Below, piece by piece: positions 33,101 through 42,269 of a stretch of DNA of 64,000 bases (the stretch's first letter is position 1; each line of letters opens with the position of its first letter). The position numbers and the translations under genes are program-made. The notes beneath the pieces are model-generated. The model was given only the letters and a program-made list of their open reading frames with translations, searched no databases and had not been told where the DNA came from. The DNA is from Adlercreutzia sp. ZJ176 (GTDB taxonomy: Bacteria; Actinomycetota; Coriobacteriia; Coriobacteriales; Eggerthellaceae). The DNA is taken from the NCBI RefSeq assembly GCF_011038975.1, contig NZ_JAAKEC010000002.1:145295-209294 (forward strand), read 5' to 3'.

Positions 33101-34189
33101 CTACCTTTCCGTGCAGCTGATGCAGGGGTCGATGGTGAGGACGATCATGTTCACGTCGGCCAGATCACAGCCCTTGAGCGCCGTGGCCATGCCGGCGAGG
33201 TTCTGCGAGGTGGGCGTGCGCATGCGCATGCGCTCCAGGTACTTGGTGCCGTTTCCGCGCGCGTAGTAGTAGCACTCGCCGCGCGGCTGCTCGAGCACGT
33301 TGGAGGCCTGCGCGCCCTCGGCAGGCGCGCCCTTCACCGCGACGGAGATGTCGCCGGCGGGGACCTTCGCGGCAAGCTCCTTGATGATCTCGATGGACTG
33401 GAGGACCTCAAGGCAGCGCACCTTCACGCGGGCGAAGCAGTCGCCCTGCGCGTCAGTGACCGGCTGGAAGTCGGACAGCTCGCCGTAGGCGCCGCGCCCG
33501 AAGGAGCGCACGTCGTAGGGCACGTCGGACGCGCGGGAGAAGGGGCCCACCATCGAGAGGTCGAGCGCGGCCTCCTTGCTGATGAAGCCCACGCCCACCG
33601 TGCGGTTCTTGACGGACGTGTCGGTGAGCAGGGTGTTCATGATCTTGGTGTAGTCGTCCTTGATGCCGTCGAGCACGTTCACGATCTCGCGGAGCATGGC
33701 GTCGTCGATGTCGCGGTTCACGCCGCCCACCCTGACCACGGACAGGATCACGCGGCCGCCGGTTGTCTTCTCGAAGATGTCGAGCACGCGCTCGCGCAGG
33801 CGCCAGCAGTGCATGAACATGCTCTCGAAGCCGAAGGCGTCGGCCGCCAGGCCGAGCCACAGCAGGTGCGAGTGGATACGCGAGAGTTCGTGCCAGATCA
33901 CGCGCAGGTACTCGGCGCGGCGCGGCACCTCGACGCCCATGAGCGACTCCACCGTCTCGGCGTAGCCGAGCGAGTGTCCCATGGCGCAGATGCCGCAGAT
34001 GCGCTCAGCCACGTAGATGAACTGGTTGTAGTCGCGCGTCTCCACGAGCTTCTCGAGCCCGCGGTGCACGAACCCGATCTGCGGGATGCAGTCGATGACC
34101 GTCTCGTCCTCCACCACGAGGTCGAGGTGCAAGGGCTCAGGCAGCACGGGGTGCTGGGGGCCGAAGGGGATGATGGTTGACTTGCCCAC
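33101..34189 (-). CDS. echE: Ech-type group 4 [NiFe] hydrogenase large subunit
   Basis: About 362 residues, NuoD-related. Both nickel-binding cysteine pairs are present: RICGIC near residue 65 and DPCISC at the very C-terminus, so this is a true [NiFe] hydrogenase and not a complex I subunit, which loses them. The last residues (CTER) show no cleavable tail, as in EchE. The start is one of two GTG codons (34189 or 34198) behind GAGGAAGG. It forms the catalytic core with EchC. Maturation (hyp) genes are not in view. Confidence 0.93.
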   Translation of the reverse strand: MGKSTIIPFGPQHPVLPEPLHLDLVVEDETVIDCIPQIGFVHRGLEKLVETRDYNQFIYVAERICGICAMGHSLGYAETVESLMGVEVPRRAEYLRVIWHELSRIHSHLLWLGLAADAFGFESMFMHCWRLRERVLDIFEKTTGGRVILSVVRVGGVNRDIDDAMLREIVNVLDGIKDDYTKIMNTLLTDTSVKNRTVGVGFISKEAALDLSMVGPFSRASDVPYDVRSFGRGAYGELSDFQPVTDAQGDCFARVKVRCLEVLQSIEIIKELAAKVPAGDISVAVKGAPAEGAQASNVLEQPRGECYYYARGNGTKYLERMRMRTPTSQNLAGMATALKGCDLADVNMIVLTIDPCISCTER

Positions 34190-34190
34190 G

Positions 34191-34841
34191 CTACTCACCC
34201 TTCCTCTCTGCCGCAGCCGCCTTCTTGGCCTTGGCCTCCATGGCCGCGCGCACCTTGGCGGCCTTCTCCGGGTCCATGTTGGCGAGCTTGGCCTCAAGCT
34301 CGGCCTCCTTGGCGGCGGCGTCCTCGGCTGCGCCAGCCGCAGCGGCAGTCGCGGCCTCAGCGGCCTGTGCGGGCGCCTCCTGGGCGCCGGCCTGCTCGGC
34401 CGCCTTCTTCGCCTTGGCCTCCTTGGCCGCCTTCGCCGCGGCGATCTTGCGCGCCTTGTCGCGCGCCGCCTTCTGCTCGGGCGAGATGATGGTCATGGGC
34501 TCCTTCACGGACAGGTGGTAGAAGTTGCCGCCGAAGTCGATCGCGATGCCCTCGAAGTGCACGCCGAACAGGTCGTGGATCTCGTTCTCGAACACGAACG
34601 CCTCGAGGAACACATCGGTGATCGACGGGATCACCGCGTCGCGCGGGACGCCGCTCACCACCTCGTTGTCGAGCGCGCCGTCCTTCATGAAGGAGTACAC
34701 GAGGTCGACGCCGTCCTCCGTGTTCACGGCGAGCGTCTGCACGTAGCGGTAGCCCTCGGACTTGCGCGCGGCGGCCACTTCGTGGATCGCCTCGATGGAA
34801 AGCGGCGAGAAGTCTTGTTTGAACTGGGGCATGTCTCTCAA
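34191..34841 (-). CDS. echD: Ech hydrogenase NuoC-like subunit with Ala/Lys-rich tail
   Basis: A 216-residue protein. Residues 1-115 match the 30-kDa NuoC/EchD family (EIHDLFGVHFEGI is the signature). The remaining ~100 residues are an Ala/Lys/Glu-rich helical extension with repeated AKxAK units, absent from ordinary EchD and probably disordered or coiled. Its start overlaps the echC stop by four bases. It is a structural subunit on the cytoplasmic arm. Confidence 0.87.
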   Translation of the reverse strand: MRDMPQFKQDFSPLSIEAIHEVAAARKSEGYRYVQTLAVNTEDGVDLVYSFMKDGALDNEVVSGVPRDAVIPSITDVFLEAFVFENEIHDLFGVHFEGIAIDFGGNFYHLSVKEPMTIISPEQKAARDKARKIAAAKAAKEAKAKKAAEQAGAQEAPAQAAEAATAAAAGAAEDAAAKEAELEAKLANMDPEKAAKVRAAMEAKAKKAAAAERKGE

Positions 34842-35281
34842 GCTCCCTTCTTGGCGGACTTCATCGCAGCCGCCTTCTCTTCGAGCACGCCGATGCCCTG
34901 CACGATGGCGTCGATGATGGCCTCGGGGCGCACGGCGCAGCCCGGGGCGTACACGTCAACCGGGATGGCCTTGTCCACGCCGCCGATGACGTTGTAGCAG
35001 TCATGGAAGATACCGCCCGAGCACGCGCAGATGCCGCAGGCCACCACGACCTTCGGCTCCACCATCTGGTCGTAGATCTCGCGCACCACGTCGATGTTCT
35101 GCGCGTTGACCGAGCCGGTCACCAAGAAGATGTCAGCGTGCTTGGGGTTGCCGGTGTTGATCACGCCGAAGCGCTCGCCGTCGAAGCCCGGGCACAGCGT
35201 CGCGAGCACCTCGATGTCGCAGCCGTTGCAGCTCGAGCCGTCGTAGTGGATGACCCAAGGCGATTTGGAAGCGTAAGCCAT
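34838..35281 (-). CDS. echC: Ech-type hydrogenase small subunit (NuoB-like)
   Basis: A 147-residue subunit carrying the proximal [4Fe-4S] cluster: ligands in SSCNGCD, then CGICACSGG and the APGCAVRP loop. It links the ferredoxin subunit to the nickel site in EchE. Start at ATG with GGGAG nine bases upstream. Located between the membrane subunit genes and echD, as in known ech operons. Confidence 0.92.
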   Translation of the reverse strand: MAYASKSPWVIHYDGSSCNGCDIEVLATLCPGFDGERFGVINTGNPKHADIFLVTGSVNAQNIDVVREIYDQMVEPKVVVACGICACSGGIFHDCYNVIGGVDKAIPVDVYAPGCAVRPEAIIDAIVQGIGVLEEKAAAMKSAKKGA

Positions 35282-35293
35282 ATCAATCACTCC

Positions 35294-36163
35294 CTAGATG
35301 AACATGAGGACGGCCAGGTTCACGCCGCCCGCCACGAGCGCCACCGCCCAGGCCGACTTCAACATGAACTGCCACTTCACGCGTGCGAAATTGTTGTCGA
35401 TCCAGATCTCGAGGAAGTACACCGCGAGTGCCACGACCACCGCGAGCAGGACGGAGAGCGGGCTGCCCCACACGAAGAACATGCCCACCCAGCCCATGAA
35501 CAGGACCGTCTCGCACCAGTGCATGATCTCCACGAGCGCGAGCGTAGGGCCGCTCATCTCGGTGGTCACGCCGCGCACGATCTCCTGGTGCGCGTGATGC
35601 GACATGGACAGGTCGAACGGCGACTTGCGCAGCTTGATGGTGAGGATGAACAGCAGGCCCAGGAACACCAGCCACACCGTGGTGACGATGGGCGCGTCGA
35701 GCGAGAACACGGCGCTCACGTCGAAGGAGCCCGCCGCCATGAAGAACCCGACGGCCATGAGCAGCACCATGGGCTCGTACGACATCACCTGCAGCGTCTC
35801 GCGCGCCGCGCCCACCTCAGCGTAGGGCGAGCGGGAGGAGTACGCCGCGATGATGAAGAACAGGCTCGAGAGCGTGATGACGAACACGCACAGAAGCAGG
35901 TTGCCGCCCGTGTAGAAGATGCCGCCGGCCAAGCAGGCGAACACGAGCGCGCAGGCGACGTAGGTGCCCTCCACCGAGTTCACCGACACGCGCTCCTTGC
36001 CCAGAAGCTTGCGCACGTCGTAGTACGGCTGGAGGATCGGCGGCCCCACGCGCCCCTGCATGCGCGCCGAGATGACGCGGTCGAGGCCCGCGAGCAGGCA
36101 GCCCGCCACCGGCGCCAGGACGGCGAACAGGAGGGTGCCGATAAGCGTAATGAGAATGGTCAT
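35294..36163 (-). CDS. echB: Ech hydrogenase membrane subunit (NuoH-like)
   Basis: A 289-residue, eight-span membrane protein of the NuoH/EchB family. Conserved cytoplasmic loops include ARMQGRVGPPILQPYYD and SPYAEVGAARE. It couples the catalytic arm to ion translocation. Start at the ATG after AGGGGTG, 18 bases after echA. Confidence 0.92.
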   Translation of the reverse strand: MTILITLIGTLLFAVLAPVAGCLLAGLDRVISARMQGRVGPPILQPYYDVRKLLGKERVSVNSVEGTYVACALVFACLAGGIFYTGGNLLLCVFVITLSSLFFIIAAYSSRSPYAEVGAARETLQVMSYEPMVLLMAVGFFMAAGSFDVSAVFSLDAPIVTTVWLVFLGLLFILTIKLRKSPFDLSMSHHAHQEIVRGVTTEMSGPTLALVEIMHWCETVLFMGWVGMFFVWGSPLSVLLAVVVALAVYFLEIWIDNNFARVKWQFMLKSAWAVALVAGGVNLAVLMFI

Positions 36164-36181
36164 GTGTATCACACCCCTGCC

Positions 36182-38104
36182 TTAGAGCATCATCGGCATG
36201 CCGATTGCGGCCATGACGAATGCGGCTACCATGATGATCGTGTTGAACGCGACGCCGACGGGCGCGATGCGCTTCTCGCCGAAGACGCCTTCCATGTACC
36301 AGTTGCGCACCGTCGCCGTGCTCTCGCCCGAGAGCGCGTTCTGGAAGGTGCGGCCCGCGTTGTCGCGGCTCACGCCCGAGAGGTAGACGCCCACGGTGCG
36401 CGCCTTGCTCGCGCGCCCCACGCCGGCGAACAGCACGATAACCACGAGCGCCACGGCGATGCTGCCGATCCACAGGTTGTCAGCCGAGACGGCCTGCCCG
36501 AGCGTGCCGTAGATCGACACGATGTAGGGCTCGACCATGTACGCCGAGATAAGCGGCAGAAGCGCGCAGCTCGCCACGAGGAGCACGGCCATGAGCAGCA
36601 CGGCCGCCCACTCGCTCTTGTGCACGGTGAGCTCGACGTTCTCGGGCTCGCCCGCGATGCCGGCGAGCTTGCCGAGCCACTTCGCCCAGAACATGAAGGT
36701 GGCCGCCGAGCCGAACGCCAGGATGACGATGAGCGCAATCTGGTTCATGTCGACGAACGACACGAGCGTGGCCCACTTCGCCACGAGCATGCCGAACGGC
36801 GCGATGAACATGCACATGATGCCGAGCATCATGTAGCGGGCGAGGCGCGGCATGCGCTCGAACAGGAGGTCCATGTCCTCGATGTCACGCGAGCCGATGT
36901 GGTGCTCGGCCGTGCCCACGCAGAGGAACAGCAGGCTCTTCGCGATGGCGTGGAACAGGATGAGGAACTCAGCCGCCCACACCGCCTCGGGCGTGCCCAC
37001 GCCCGCGCAGGCCGTGATGAGACCCAAGTTCGCGATGGTGGAGTACGCCAGCACGCGCTTGGCGTTGCTCTGCGAGATGGCCATGAACGAGCATAGAAGG
37101 AACGTGATGGCGCCCACGAGCATGACCATGAGCGAGGGAACCGGGCACACCAGCATGATGGGCGAGAGCTTCACCAGGAGGAACACGCCCGCCTTCACCA
37201 TCGTGGAGGAGTGCAGAAGCGCGCTCGTGGGGGTGGGAGCCACCATGGCGCCCAGAAGCCAGGTCTGGAACGGCATCTGCGCGGCCTTGGTGATGCCCGC
37301 GAACGCGAGCGCCACCACGGCGAGCATGACGAGCGCGGGGTTGCTCACGCCGATCACGAGGAACTCGTAGAACGACAGCGTCCCCACCTGCGTGGCGCAG
37401 ATGATGAGCGCCACCGCGAAGCCGATGCCGCCGAGCAGGTTCATGATGATCTGGCGGAAGGCGTTGTTGATGGCCTCCTCGGTCTTCGTGAAGCCGATGA
37501 GGAGGAACGAGCACAGCGTGGTGATCTCCCAGCCCGTGAACATCCACGCCATGTTATTGGAGAACACGATGACGAACATGGCGGAGAGGAACACGAACAT
37601 GATCGCGAAGAAGGTGGGACGGCGGTCGCGCGCGCCCTCGGGCTCGTGCGCCTGGAAGTCCTTCATGTAGCCGAGCGCGTACACGCAGATGCCGCTGCCG
37701 ATCACGCCGATGATGAACGCCATGAGCAGCGAGAGCGAGTCGACGTAGAGGCCGTAGGGCACGCTCATGCCGTGCGCGAGCGCCAGCTCGAAGTAGAGCG
37801 AGAGCGCGAGCTGCGCCAGCCCGAGCACGCCGGCCCACACGTTTTTGTACTTCACGGCGAACGCGAGGATCACGCCCACGATGACGCAGCTCAAAAGCGT
37901 GCAGATGGTGTCGACCACCGGCGAGGAGAACTCGAAGAGCACCGTCTGCGTCCCGAGGTTCATGGCCACCAGCGCCACGGATGCCACGGCGATGATGATG
38001 GCCGAGGCCCACACGATCGCATCCCGCGCCTTGTCTTGGCGCGCCACCATCAGGAGCAGCGCGGCCACAAGCGGGAACACGATGAGAAATCCAAGCATTG
38101 CCAT
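36182..38104 (-). CDS. echA: Ech hydrogenase antiporter-like membrane subunit (NuoL-like)
   Basis: A 640-residue membrane protein with about 15-16 spans, of the NuoL/MrpA/EchA family. The proton/sodium channel motifs with conserved Lys/Glu are visible (the segment around MVAPTPTSALLHSSTMVKAG). It should pump H+ or Na+ during ferredoxin-H2 exchange. First gene of the ech operon, with AGGGGAG before the ATG. Upstream is an AT-rich gap that likely holds the promoter. Confidence 0.92.
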   Translation of the reverse strand: MAMLGFLIVFPLVAALLLMVARQDKARDAIVWASAIIIAVASVALVAMNLGTQTVLFEFSSPVVDTICTLLSCVIVGVILAFAVKYKNVWAGVLGLAQLALSLYFELALAHGMSVPYGLYVDSLSLLMAFIIGVIGSGICVYALGYMKDFQAHEPEGARDRRPTFFAIMFVFLSAMFVIVFSNNMAWMFTGWEITTLCSFLLIGFTKTEEAINNAFRQIIMNLLGGIGFAVALIICATQVGTLSFYEFLVIGVSNPALVMLAVVALAFAGITKAAQMPFQTWLLGAMVAPTPTSALLHSSTMVKAGVFLLVKLSPIMLVCPVPSLMVMLVGAITFLLCSFMAISQSNAKRVLAYSTIANLGLITACAGVGTPEAVWAAEFLILFHAIAKSLLFLCVGTAEHHIGSRDIEDMDLLFERMPRLARYMMLGIMCMFIAPFGMLVAKWATLVSFVDMNQIALIVILAFGSAATFMFWAKWLGKLAGIAGEPENVELTVHKSEWAAVLLMAVLLVASCALLPLISAYMVEPYIVSIYGTLGQAVSADNLWIGSIAVALVVIVLFAGVGRASKARTVGVYLSGVSRDNAGRTFQNALSGESTATVRNWYMEGVFGEKRIAPVGVAFNTIIMVAAFVMAAIGMPMML

Positions 38105-38342
38105 GCAGGCTCCCCTTTCATCCTAGTCTTTTCTTTTCCGATTATTTGTGTCCGAGGAGAATTCAGTTCGGGCATAAACAATAAGCTACTCTAGCAAAGG
38201 GCGTGTCACATCCCCCGCAAAAGGTCCCATGGGGGTGTTTTGTTCGGTGAAAGATGCGCAATCACCGCGCCGAAACCGTTCGCCGACGTTTTCAGCGCGG
38301 CGGCTCGGTATTACGTTTCCGCAGGTAGGCAATGAAAAAGAG
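38105..38342. promoter_or_regulatory. intergenic region upstream of ech operon
   Basis: 238 bp between dsrN and echA, AT-rich at 38110-38200. The minus strand has GAACTG and AATAAT 17 bases apart, a weak promoter match. A CACCCCC/GGGGG dyad near 38205-38240 could stop dsrN transcripts. Confidence 0.4.
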
Positions 38343-39773
38343 TTATCGTCCCGCCACCCGGGCACCTGCGGCGGCACCCACGAAGCCGCGTGCCCACCCC
38401 GGCGAGGCGAGCGCGTTCACGTGGAGGTAGCTCGCCACCACGTTGCCCGCGCATATCCCGTCGCGCCCGCGCTCGACGCCGCGCCCGCGCACGTTCTCGT
38501 ACGCGAAGCGGTGCGCGCCGGGCCCGGCGACCACGCGCGAGTGGTGGTGCTCGTGCCCGGTGAGCACGGTGCCCGCGGGCAGCCACGGGTGCGCGTCCGT
38601 GGCGCGCGCGACGGCGTAGCCGTGCCCCTGGCGCGCCTGCTCCATCACCACGTCGAAGTCGAGCACCCCCGCCATCTCGTACGCGCGCCCGTCCGCGTGC
38701 AGGCGCCGCCCCAAGAACATGAGGCCGCCGCACTCCGCGCACGCCACGCCCCCGTCTGCGGCGAACGCGCGCACGCTCGCGCGGAAGGAGGCGTTCGCCT
38801 CGATCTGCGCGGCGAACGCCTCGGGGAACCCGCCGCCGACGTACAGGCCGCTTGCGCCCTCGGGCAGGCTCGCGTCGCGCATGCTGTCGACGAACGCGAG
38901 GCGCGCGCCGGCCTGTTCGAGCGCGCGGAGGTTCTCGGGGTAGTAGAAGCTGAATGCGGCGTCGCGCACGACGGCGATGAGCGGGCGCGCGGCTTCCGCC
39001 TGCGCCGACGCCTGCGCCTGCGTCGCTGTCGGCGCCACGTGCGCGGCGCAGCGCGGGGCCGCCTCGAGCGGCGGCGCGCTCGCGGCGATCGCGAGCAGGG
39101 CGTCGAGGTCGATGCTCTCCTCGACGAGCGCCGCGGCCGCCTCGCAGAGCGCCTCGGCAGCCTCGGACTCCAAGCAGGTCACGAGCCCGAGGTGCCGATC
39201 GGCGATCCTCAGGCGCTCGTCGTCGGGGACCACGCCGATCACGGGGACGTCGCAGCACGCCTCCACCGACTCGCGCATGACGCGCTCGTGCCGGGGGCCG
39301 CGCACGCGGTTCAGGATGACGCCCGCGATGCGCACCTCGGCGTCGAAGCAGATGAGCCCGAGCGTGATCGCGGCCGCCGTGCGCGTCATGCGCGTGGCGT
39401 CGAGCACCACGACGACCGGCGTCGCCGTCTGCTTGGCCACCTCCGCCGACGAGCTGCTGCCCGAGGCGTCCATCCCGTCGTAGAGCCCCATCGCGCCCTC
39501 GACCACGGCCACGCCAGCTCCGGCGCTCGCCTCGCACATGACGGCGCGCAAACGCGCCGGGTCCATGAAGAACGCGTCGAGGTTGCGGCTCGCGCGCCCG
39601 GCGGCCACGCCGTGCCAGCCGGCGTCGATGAAGTCCGGGCCCTTCTTGAAGGGCTGCGGCGCCCACCCGCGCTTCTCGAGCGCGCGCAGGATGCCCAAGG
39701 TGATCACGGTCTTCCCGCTCTTCCCATGGGACGCGGACACCATGATGCGCGGCAAGTTGAAGGTTTCGCTCAT
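38343..39773 (-). CDS. dsrN: cobyrinate a,c-diamide synthase family protein (DsrN-type siroheme amidase)
   Basis: A 476-residue CbiA/CobB-type enzyme. The ATP-binding P-loop is SASHGKSGKT (about 13-22); the class I glutamine amidotransferase domain carries the catalytic Cys in ACAECGGLMF with a late EHHH segment. In sulfate reducers DsrN amidates siroheme for DsrAB. Cobalamin-pathway CbiA is the alternative, but no other cobalamin gene is nearby and dsrC is adjacent. Start at ATG behind AGGAGG; the longer frame is rejected. A terminator separates it from dsrC. Confidence 0.85.
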   Translation of the reverse strand: MSETFNLPRIMVSASHGKSGKTVITLGILRALEKRGWAPQPFKKGPDFIDAGWHGVAAGRASRNLDAFFMDPARLRAVMCEASAGAGVAVVEGAMGLYDGMDASGSSSSAEVAKQTATPVVVVLDATRMTRTAAAITLGLICFDAEVRIAGVILNRVRGPRHERVMRESVEACCDVPVIGVVPDDERLRIADRHLGLVTCLESEAAEALCEAAAALVEESIDLDALLAIAASAPPLEAAPRCAAHVAPTATQAQASAQAEAARPLIAVVRDAAFSFYYPENLRALEQAGARLAFVDSMRDASLPEGASGLYVGGGFPEAFAAQIEANASFRASVRAFAADGGVACAECGGLMFLGRRLHADGRAYEMAGVLDFDVVMEQARQGHGYAVARATDAHPWLPAGTVLTGHEHHHSRVVAGPGAHRFAYENVRGRGVERGRDGICAGNVVASYLHVNALASPGWARGFVGAAAGARVAGR

Positions 39774-39816
39774 GAGCTGCCTCCTGTGAACGAAGCGGCG
39801 CGCACGAAGGCGCACA

Positions 39817-39856
39817 AAAAAAGAGGTGATGGGCAAGCTTGATGCCCATCACCTCG
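39817..39856 (-). terminator. strong terminator of dsrC
   Basis: A 13-base stem (GAGGTGATGGGCA and its complement) with a 7-base loop, followed by seven T on the minus strand, 11 bases past the dsrC stop. It should end most transcripts before dsrN. Confidence 0.93.
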
Positions 39857-39867
39857 TCGCTGCGGAC

Positions 39868-40182
39868 TTACACGCAGCCGGTCGGCTTCATCAAGCCGGC
39901 GATCTTGCAAGCTCCCTTGCCCGGACCGCTCGGGAAGAGCTCGTAGATCTCAGCGTTCGACTTGCCCGTGTCCTTGAGCATCTTGCGAACCATCGGCGCC
40001 ACGCCGAAGTCCGCGTAGTACTCGCGCAGGTAGTTGATGACGGCCCAGTGATCGTCGGTCAGCTCGACCTCCTCGGTCTCCGCGAGCTTGTGGGCCACCT
40101 CCTCGTCCCACTGCGAGGGATCCTCGAGGAAGCCGTCCTCGTCGAGTTGCAGGATGCGATCCCCTACTTGAAGCTCTGCCAT
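39868..40182 (-). CDS. dsrC: DsrC sulfur-carrier protein
   Basis: A 104-residue DsrC/TusE protein. Both functional cysteines of the mobile C-terminal arm are present: Cys92 (GACKIAG) and the penultimate Cys103 (KPTGCV). DsrC is the co-substrate of DsrAB, forming a trisulfide from sulfite that DsrMKJOP reduces. The nearest gene upstream is dsrP; a strong terminator follows, consistent with high separate expression. GGAGGC precedes the ATG. Confidence 0.96.
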   Translation of the reverse strand: MAELQVGDRILQLDEDGFLEDPSQWDEEVAHKLAETEEVELTDDHWAVINYLREYYADFGVAPMVRKMLKDTGKSNAEIYELFPSGPGKGACKIAGLMKPTGCV

Positions 40183-40206
40183 ATGCAGCCTCCTTACCTT
40201 GGTATC

Positions 40207-40218
40207 AGGTACGTACCT
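40207..40218. promoter_or_regulatory. 12-bp palindrome upstream of dsrC
   Basis: AGGTACGTACCT, a perfect palindrome in the 66-bp dsrP-dsrC gap, 25 bases before the dsrC start. A possible operator or processing site. Confidence 0.35.
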
Positions 40219-40248
40219 TCTATGTTTAGCCGCGGCTGCGGCGAAACA

Positions 40249-41478
40249 TCAGCCCAGGGCCAGCTCCTCCTCGCCCGCCCGCGCGTGCGCCGCCTCGTCG
40301 CGCCGCGGCTTCTGCTCGAGCGAGGCGCGCACGCCGACGGCCACCTTGTAGAGCACCGTGAGCACGAGCAGCCCGATGCCGTACACCCCCGCGATCACGA
40401 GGATCTCGTTGAGCGTCGGGACGTACTGGACGACCTGCTCGAACGAGTTCGGCACGAAGCCCGCGAGCACGAGCCCGAGGCCCTTGTCGATCCAGCAGGC
40501 GAGAAACACCGCGATGAGCGCCACGATGAGCGCGCGGTGGTTCGTGCGCATCTTCGGCACCAGGAGCAGGGTGATGCCGGCAAACGCGAGCACGACGGCC
40601 GTCCACATGAACGGCACGAGGTTCCCCGCGCCGTCGATCCCGAAGAACAGGTACTCGAGCGGGGCGGTGTGCGACGGGATGCCGCTGTAGAAGCTCGTGA
40701 AGATCTCGAGCAGGAAGAAGAACACGTTGAGGATCATAGCGTAGCACACGATCTTCGCGAGCGAGTCGATGGCCTTGTCGCTCGCCTTGAAGGGCGTGAG
40801 CTTGCGCATGACGAAGCACAGAAGGATCAATAGCGCCGGGCCCGCGGCGAACGCCGAGGAGAGGAAGCGCGCCGCGAGGATGGCGGTCATCCAGTAGGCG
40901 CGCCCGGGCAGGCCGCAGAACAGAAACGCCGTGACCGTGTGGATGCTCACCGCGAGCGGGATGGCGATGATGCTCAGCACGTGCGCCCACTTCGGCGGCG
41001 GGAAGCCCTTGCGCTCGGCGCCGAGTGCCGCCCAGCCGATGAGGATGTTCACCACGAGGTAGGACGACAGCACCACCATGTCCCAGAAGATCATGGCATG
41101 CGGCGTGGCGTACAGGATCACGTTCATGATGCGCGCGGGCTGGCCCAAGTCCACCAGCACGAACAGCATCGCCATGAGCACCGCGGCCACCGCCAGAAAC
41201 TCGCCGAATATGACGATCTTCCCGAACTCCTTGTAGTTATGCAGGTAGTACGGGATGGCGACCATGACGCCGGAGGCGGCGACGCCCACGAAGAAGGCGA
41301 ACTGGGCGATGTAGAGGCCCCAGCTCACGTCGCGGCTCATGCCGGTGACCACCAGCCCGTTCTGGATCTGGTTCGCGTACGCCAGGATGCCCACGCCGAT
41401 GACCACCAAAAGGAAGGCGACCCACCCCCAGTACAGCTTGGAGCCGTGCAAGGCCTTTTCAAGCACGCTGCTCACCAC
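40249..41478 (-). CDS. dsrP: DsrP, NrfD-like quinone-interacting membrane subunit
   Basis: A 409-residue polytopic (about ten spans) NrfD/PsrC-family protein. It exchanges electrons between menaquinone and DsrO/DsrJ in the DsrMKJOP complex. The start is an in-frame GTG (41478) or GTG one codon later overlapping the dsrO end. A basic hydrophilic tail of 25 residues ends it. Order after DsrO matches known operons. Confidence 0.92.
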   Translation of the reverse strand: MVSSVLEKALHGSKLYWGWVAFLLVVIGVGILAYANQIQNGLVVTGMSRDVSWGLYIAQFAFFVGVAASGVMVAIPYYLHNYKEFGKIVIFGEFLAVAAVLMAMLFVLVDLGQPARIMNVILYATPHAMIFWDMVVLSSYLVVNILIGWAALGAERKGFPPPKWAHVLSIIAIPLAVSIHTVTAFLFCGLPGRAYWMTAILAARFLSSAFAAGPALLILLCFVMRKLTPFKASDKAIDSLAKIVCYAMILNVFFFLLEIFTSFYSGIPSHTAPLEYLFFGIDGAGNLVPFMWTAVVLAFAGITLLLVPKMRTNHRALIVALIAVFLACWIDKGLGLVLAGFVPNSFEQVVQYVPTLNEILVIAGVYGIGLLVLTVLYKVAVGVRASLEQKPRRDEAAHARAGEEELALG

Positions 41479-42232
41479 CCTCCACGATGTAGTAAACGCT
41501 CGGACCCGTGCCGAGCTCGACGCGCCGGCGTATCGAAAAGCCCTTCGCCAGCGCGCGCCGCACGTCGGAGTCGGGGTCGTTCAAGTCGCCGAACAGTATG
41601 GCGCCCTGGGACAGCTCAGCGCACAGAGGCGGCATCCCCTTGTCGATGCGCTCGGAGCAGAGCATGCACTTCTCCACGACGCCGCGCACCCGCGTGGGGT
41701 AAGCGGGGTCGATCTCGGCGAGGTGCAGCCGCGGGTCGTCGAAGTTCAGGCTGCGCGCGCCGTAGGGGCACGCGCCCATGCAGAAGCGGCAGCCGATGCA
41801 GCGGTGGTAGTCCATGCTCACGATGCCGTCAGGGCGCTTGAACGTGGCCTTCGTGGGGCACACGCGCACGCATGGCGGCTCCTCGCAGTGGTTGCAGAGC
41901 ATGGGGAACTCCATCTCCTCCACGCCCTCGCTCACGTACGTGCTCGCGATGTCGGGAAACGCGTGCTCGAAGCTCTCGGGCCAGATCCACTTGACGGCGG
42001 TCTTCTCGCCTTCGATCGCCGGCACGTTGTGCGCCTTGTGGCACGCCTCGATGATCCGGTCGAGCACGCCGGCCCGGTTGAGCTTCCGCTCGTCTACGAC
42101 CAGGGCCCAGCGCTTGCCCGACGCGCCCTGAGCTGCACTCGGGGCCTCGCCGCCCGATGCGCAGCCCGTCAAGGGCACCAGGCCCGCAGCGCACGCCACG
42201 AGGCCGGCCTTGATGAAGTCCCGTCTTTCCAT
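41459..42232 (-). CDS. dsrO: DsrO, periplasmic-side ferredoxin-like subunit
   Basis: A 257-residue exported Fe-S protein. The N-terminus has a Tat-type motif ERRDFIKAG followed by a hydrophobic stretch and GC, suggesting export and possible lipidation. It has four [4Fe-4S] cysteine groups (CNHCEEPPCVRVC, CIGCRFCMGAC, CMLCSER, plus singles). Start at the ATG that begins the Tat signal; ten codons longer is possible. It links DsrJ and DsrP. Confidence 0.92.
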   Translation of the reverse strand: MERRDFIKAGLVACAAGLVPLTGCASGGEAPSAAQGASGKRWALVVDERKLNRAGVLDRIIEACHKAHNVPAIEGEKTAVKWIWPESFEHAFPDIASTYVSEGVEEMEFPMLCNHCEEPPCVRVCPTKATFKRPDGIVSMDYHRCIGCRFCMGACPYGARSLNFDDPRLHLAEIDPAYPTRVRGVVEKCMLCSERIDKGMPPLCAELSQGAILFGDLNDPDSDVRRALAKGFSIRRRVELGTGPSVYYIVEGGEQRA

Positions 42233-42269
42233 ACCGCCAACCCGCTCTCTCTTCGTCGGCATTGTTCTT

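Noticed and set aside
35003..37096. 697-codon plus-strand frame opposite ech genes
   Set aside because: Very rich in His, Arg and Asp, mirroring hydrophobic codons on the other strand; not a real protein.
32665..38104. Respiratory complex I fragment
   Set aside because: The large subunit keeps both nickel-binding CxxC pairs, and the six-gene order is that of Ech hydrogenase.
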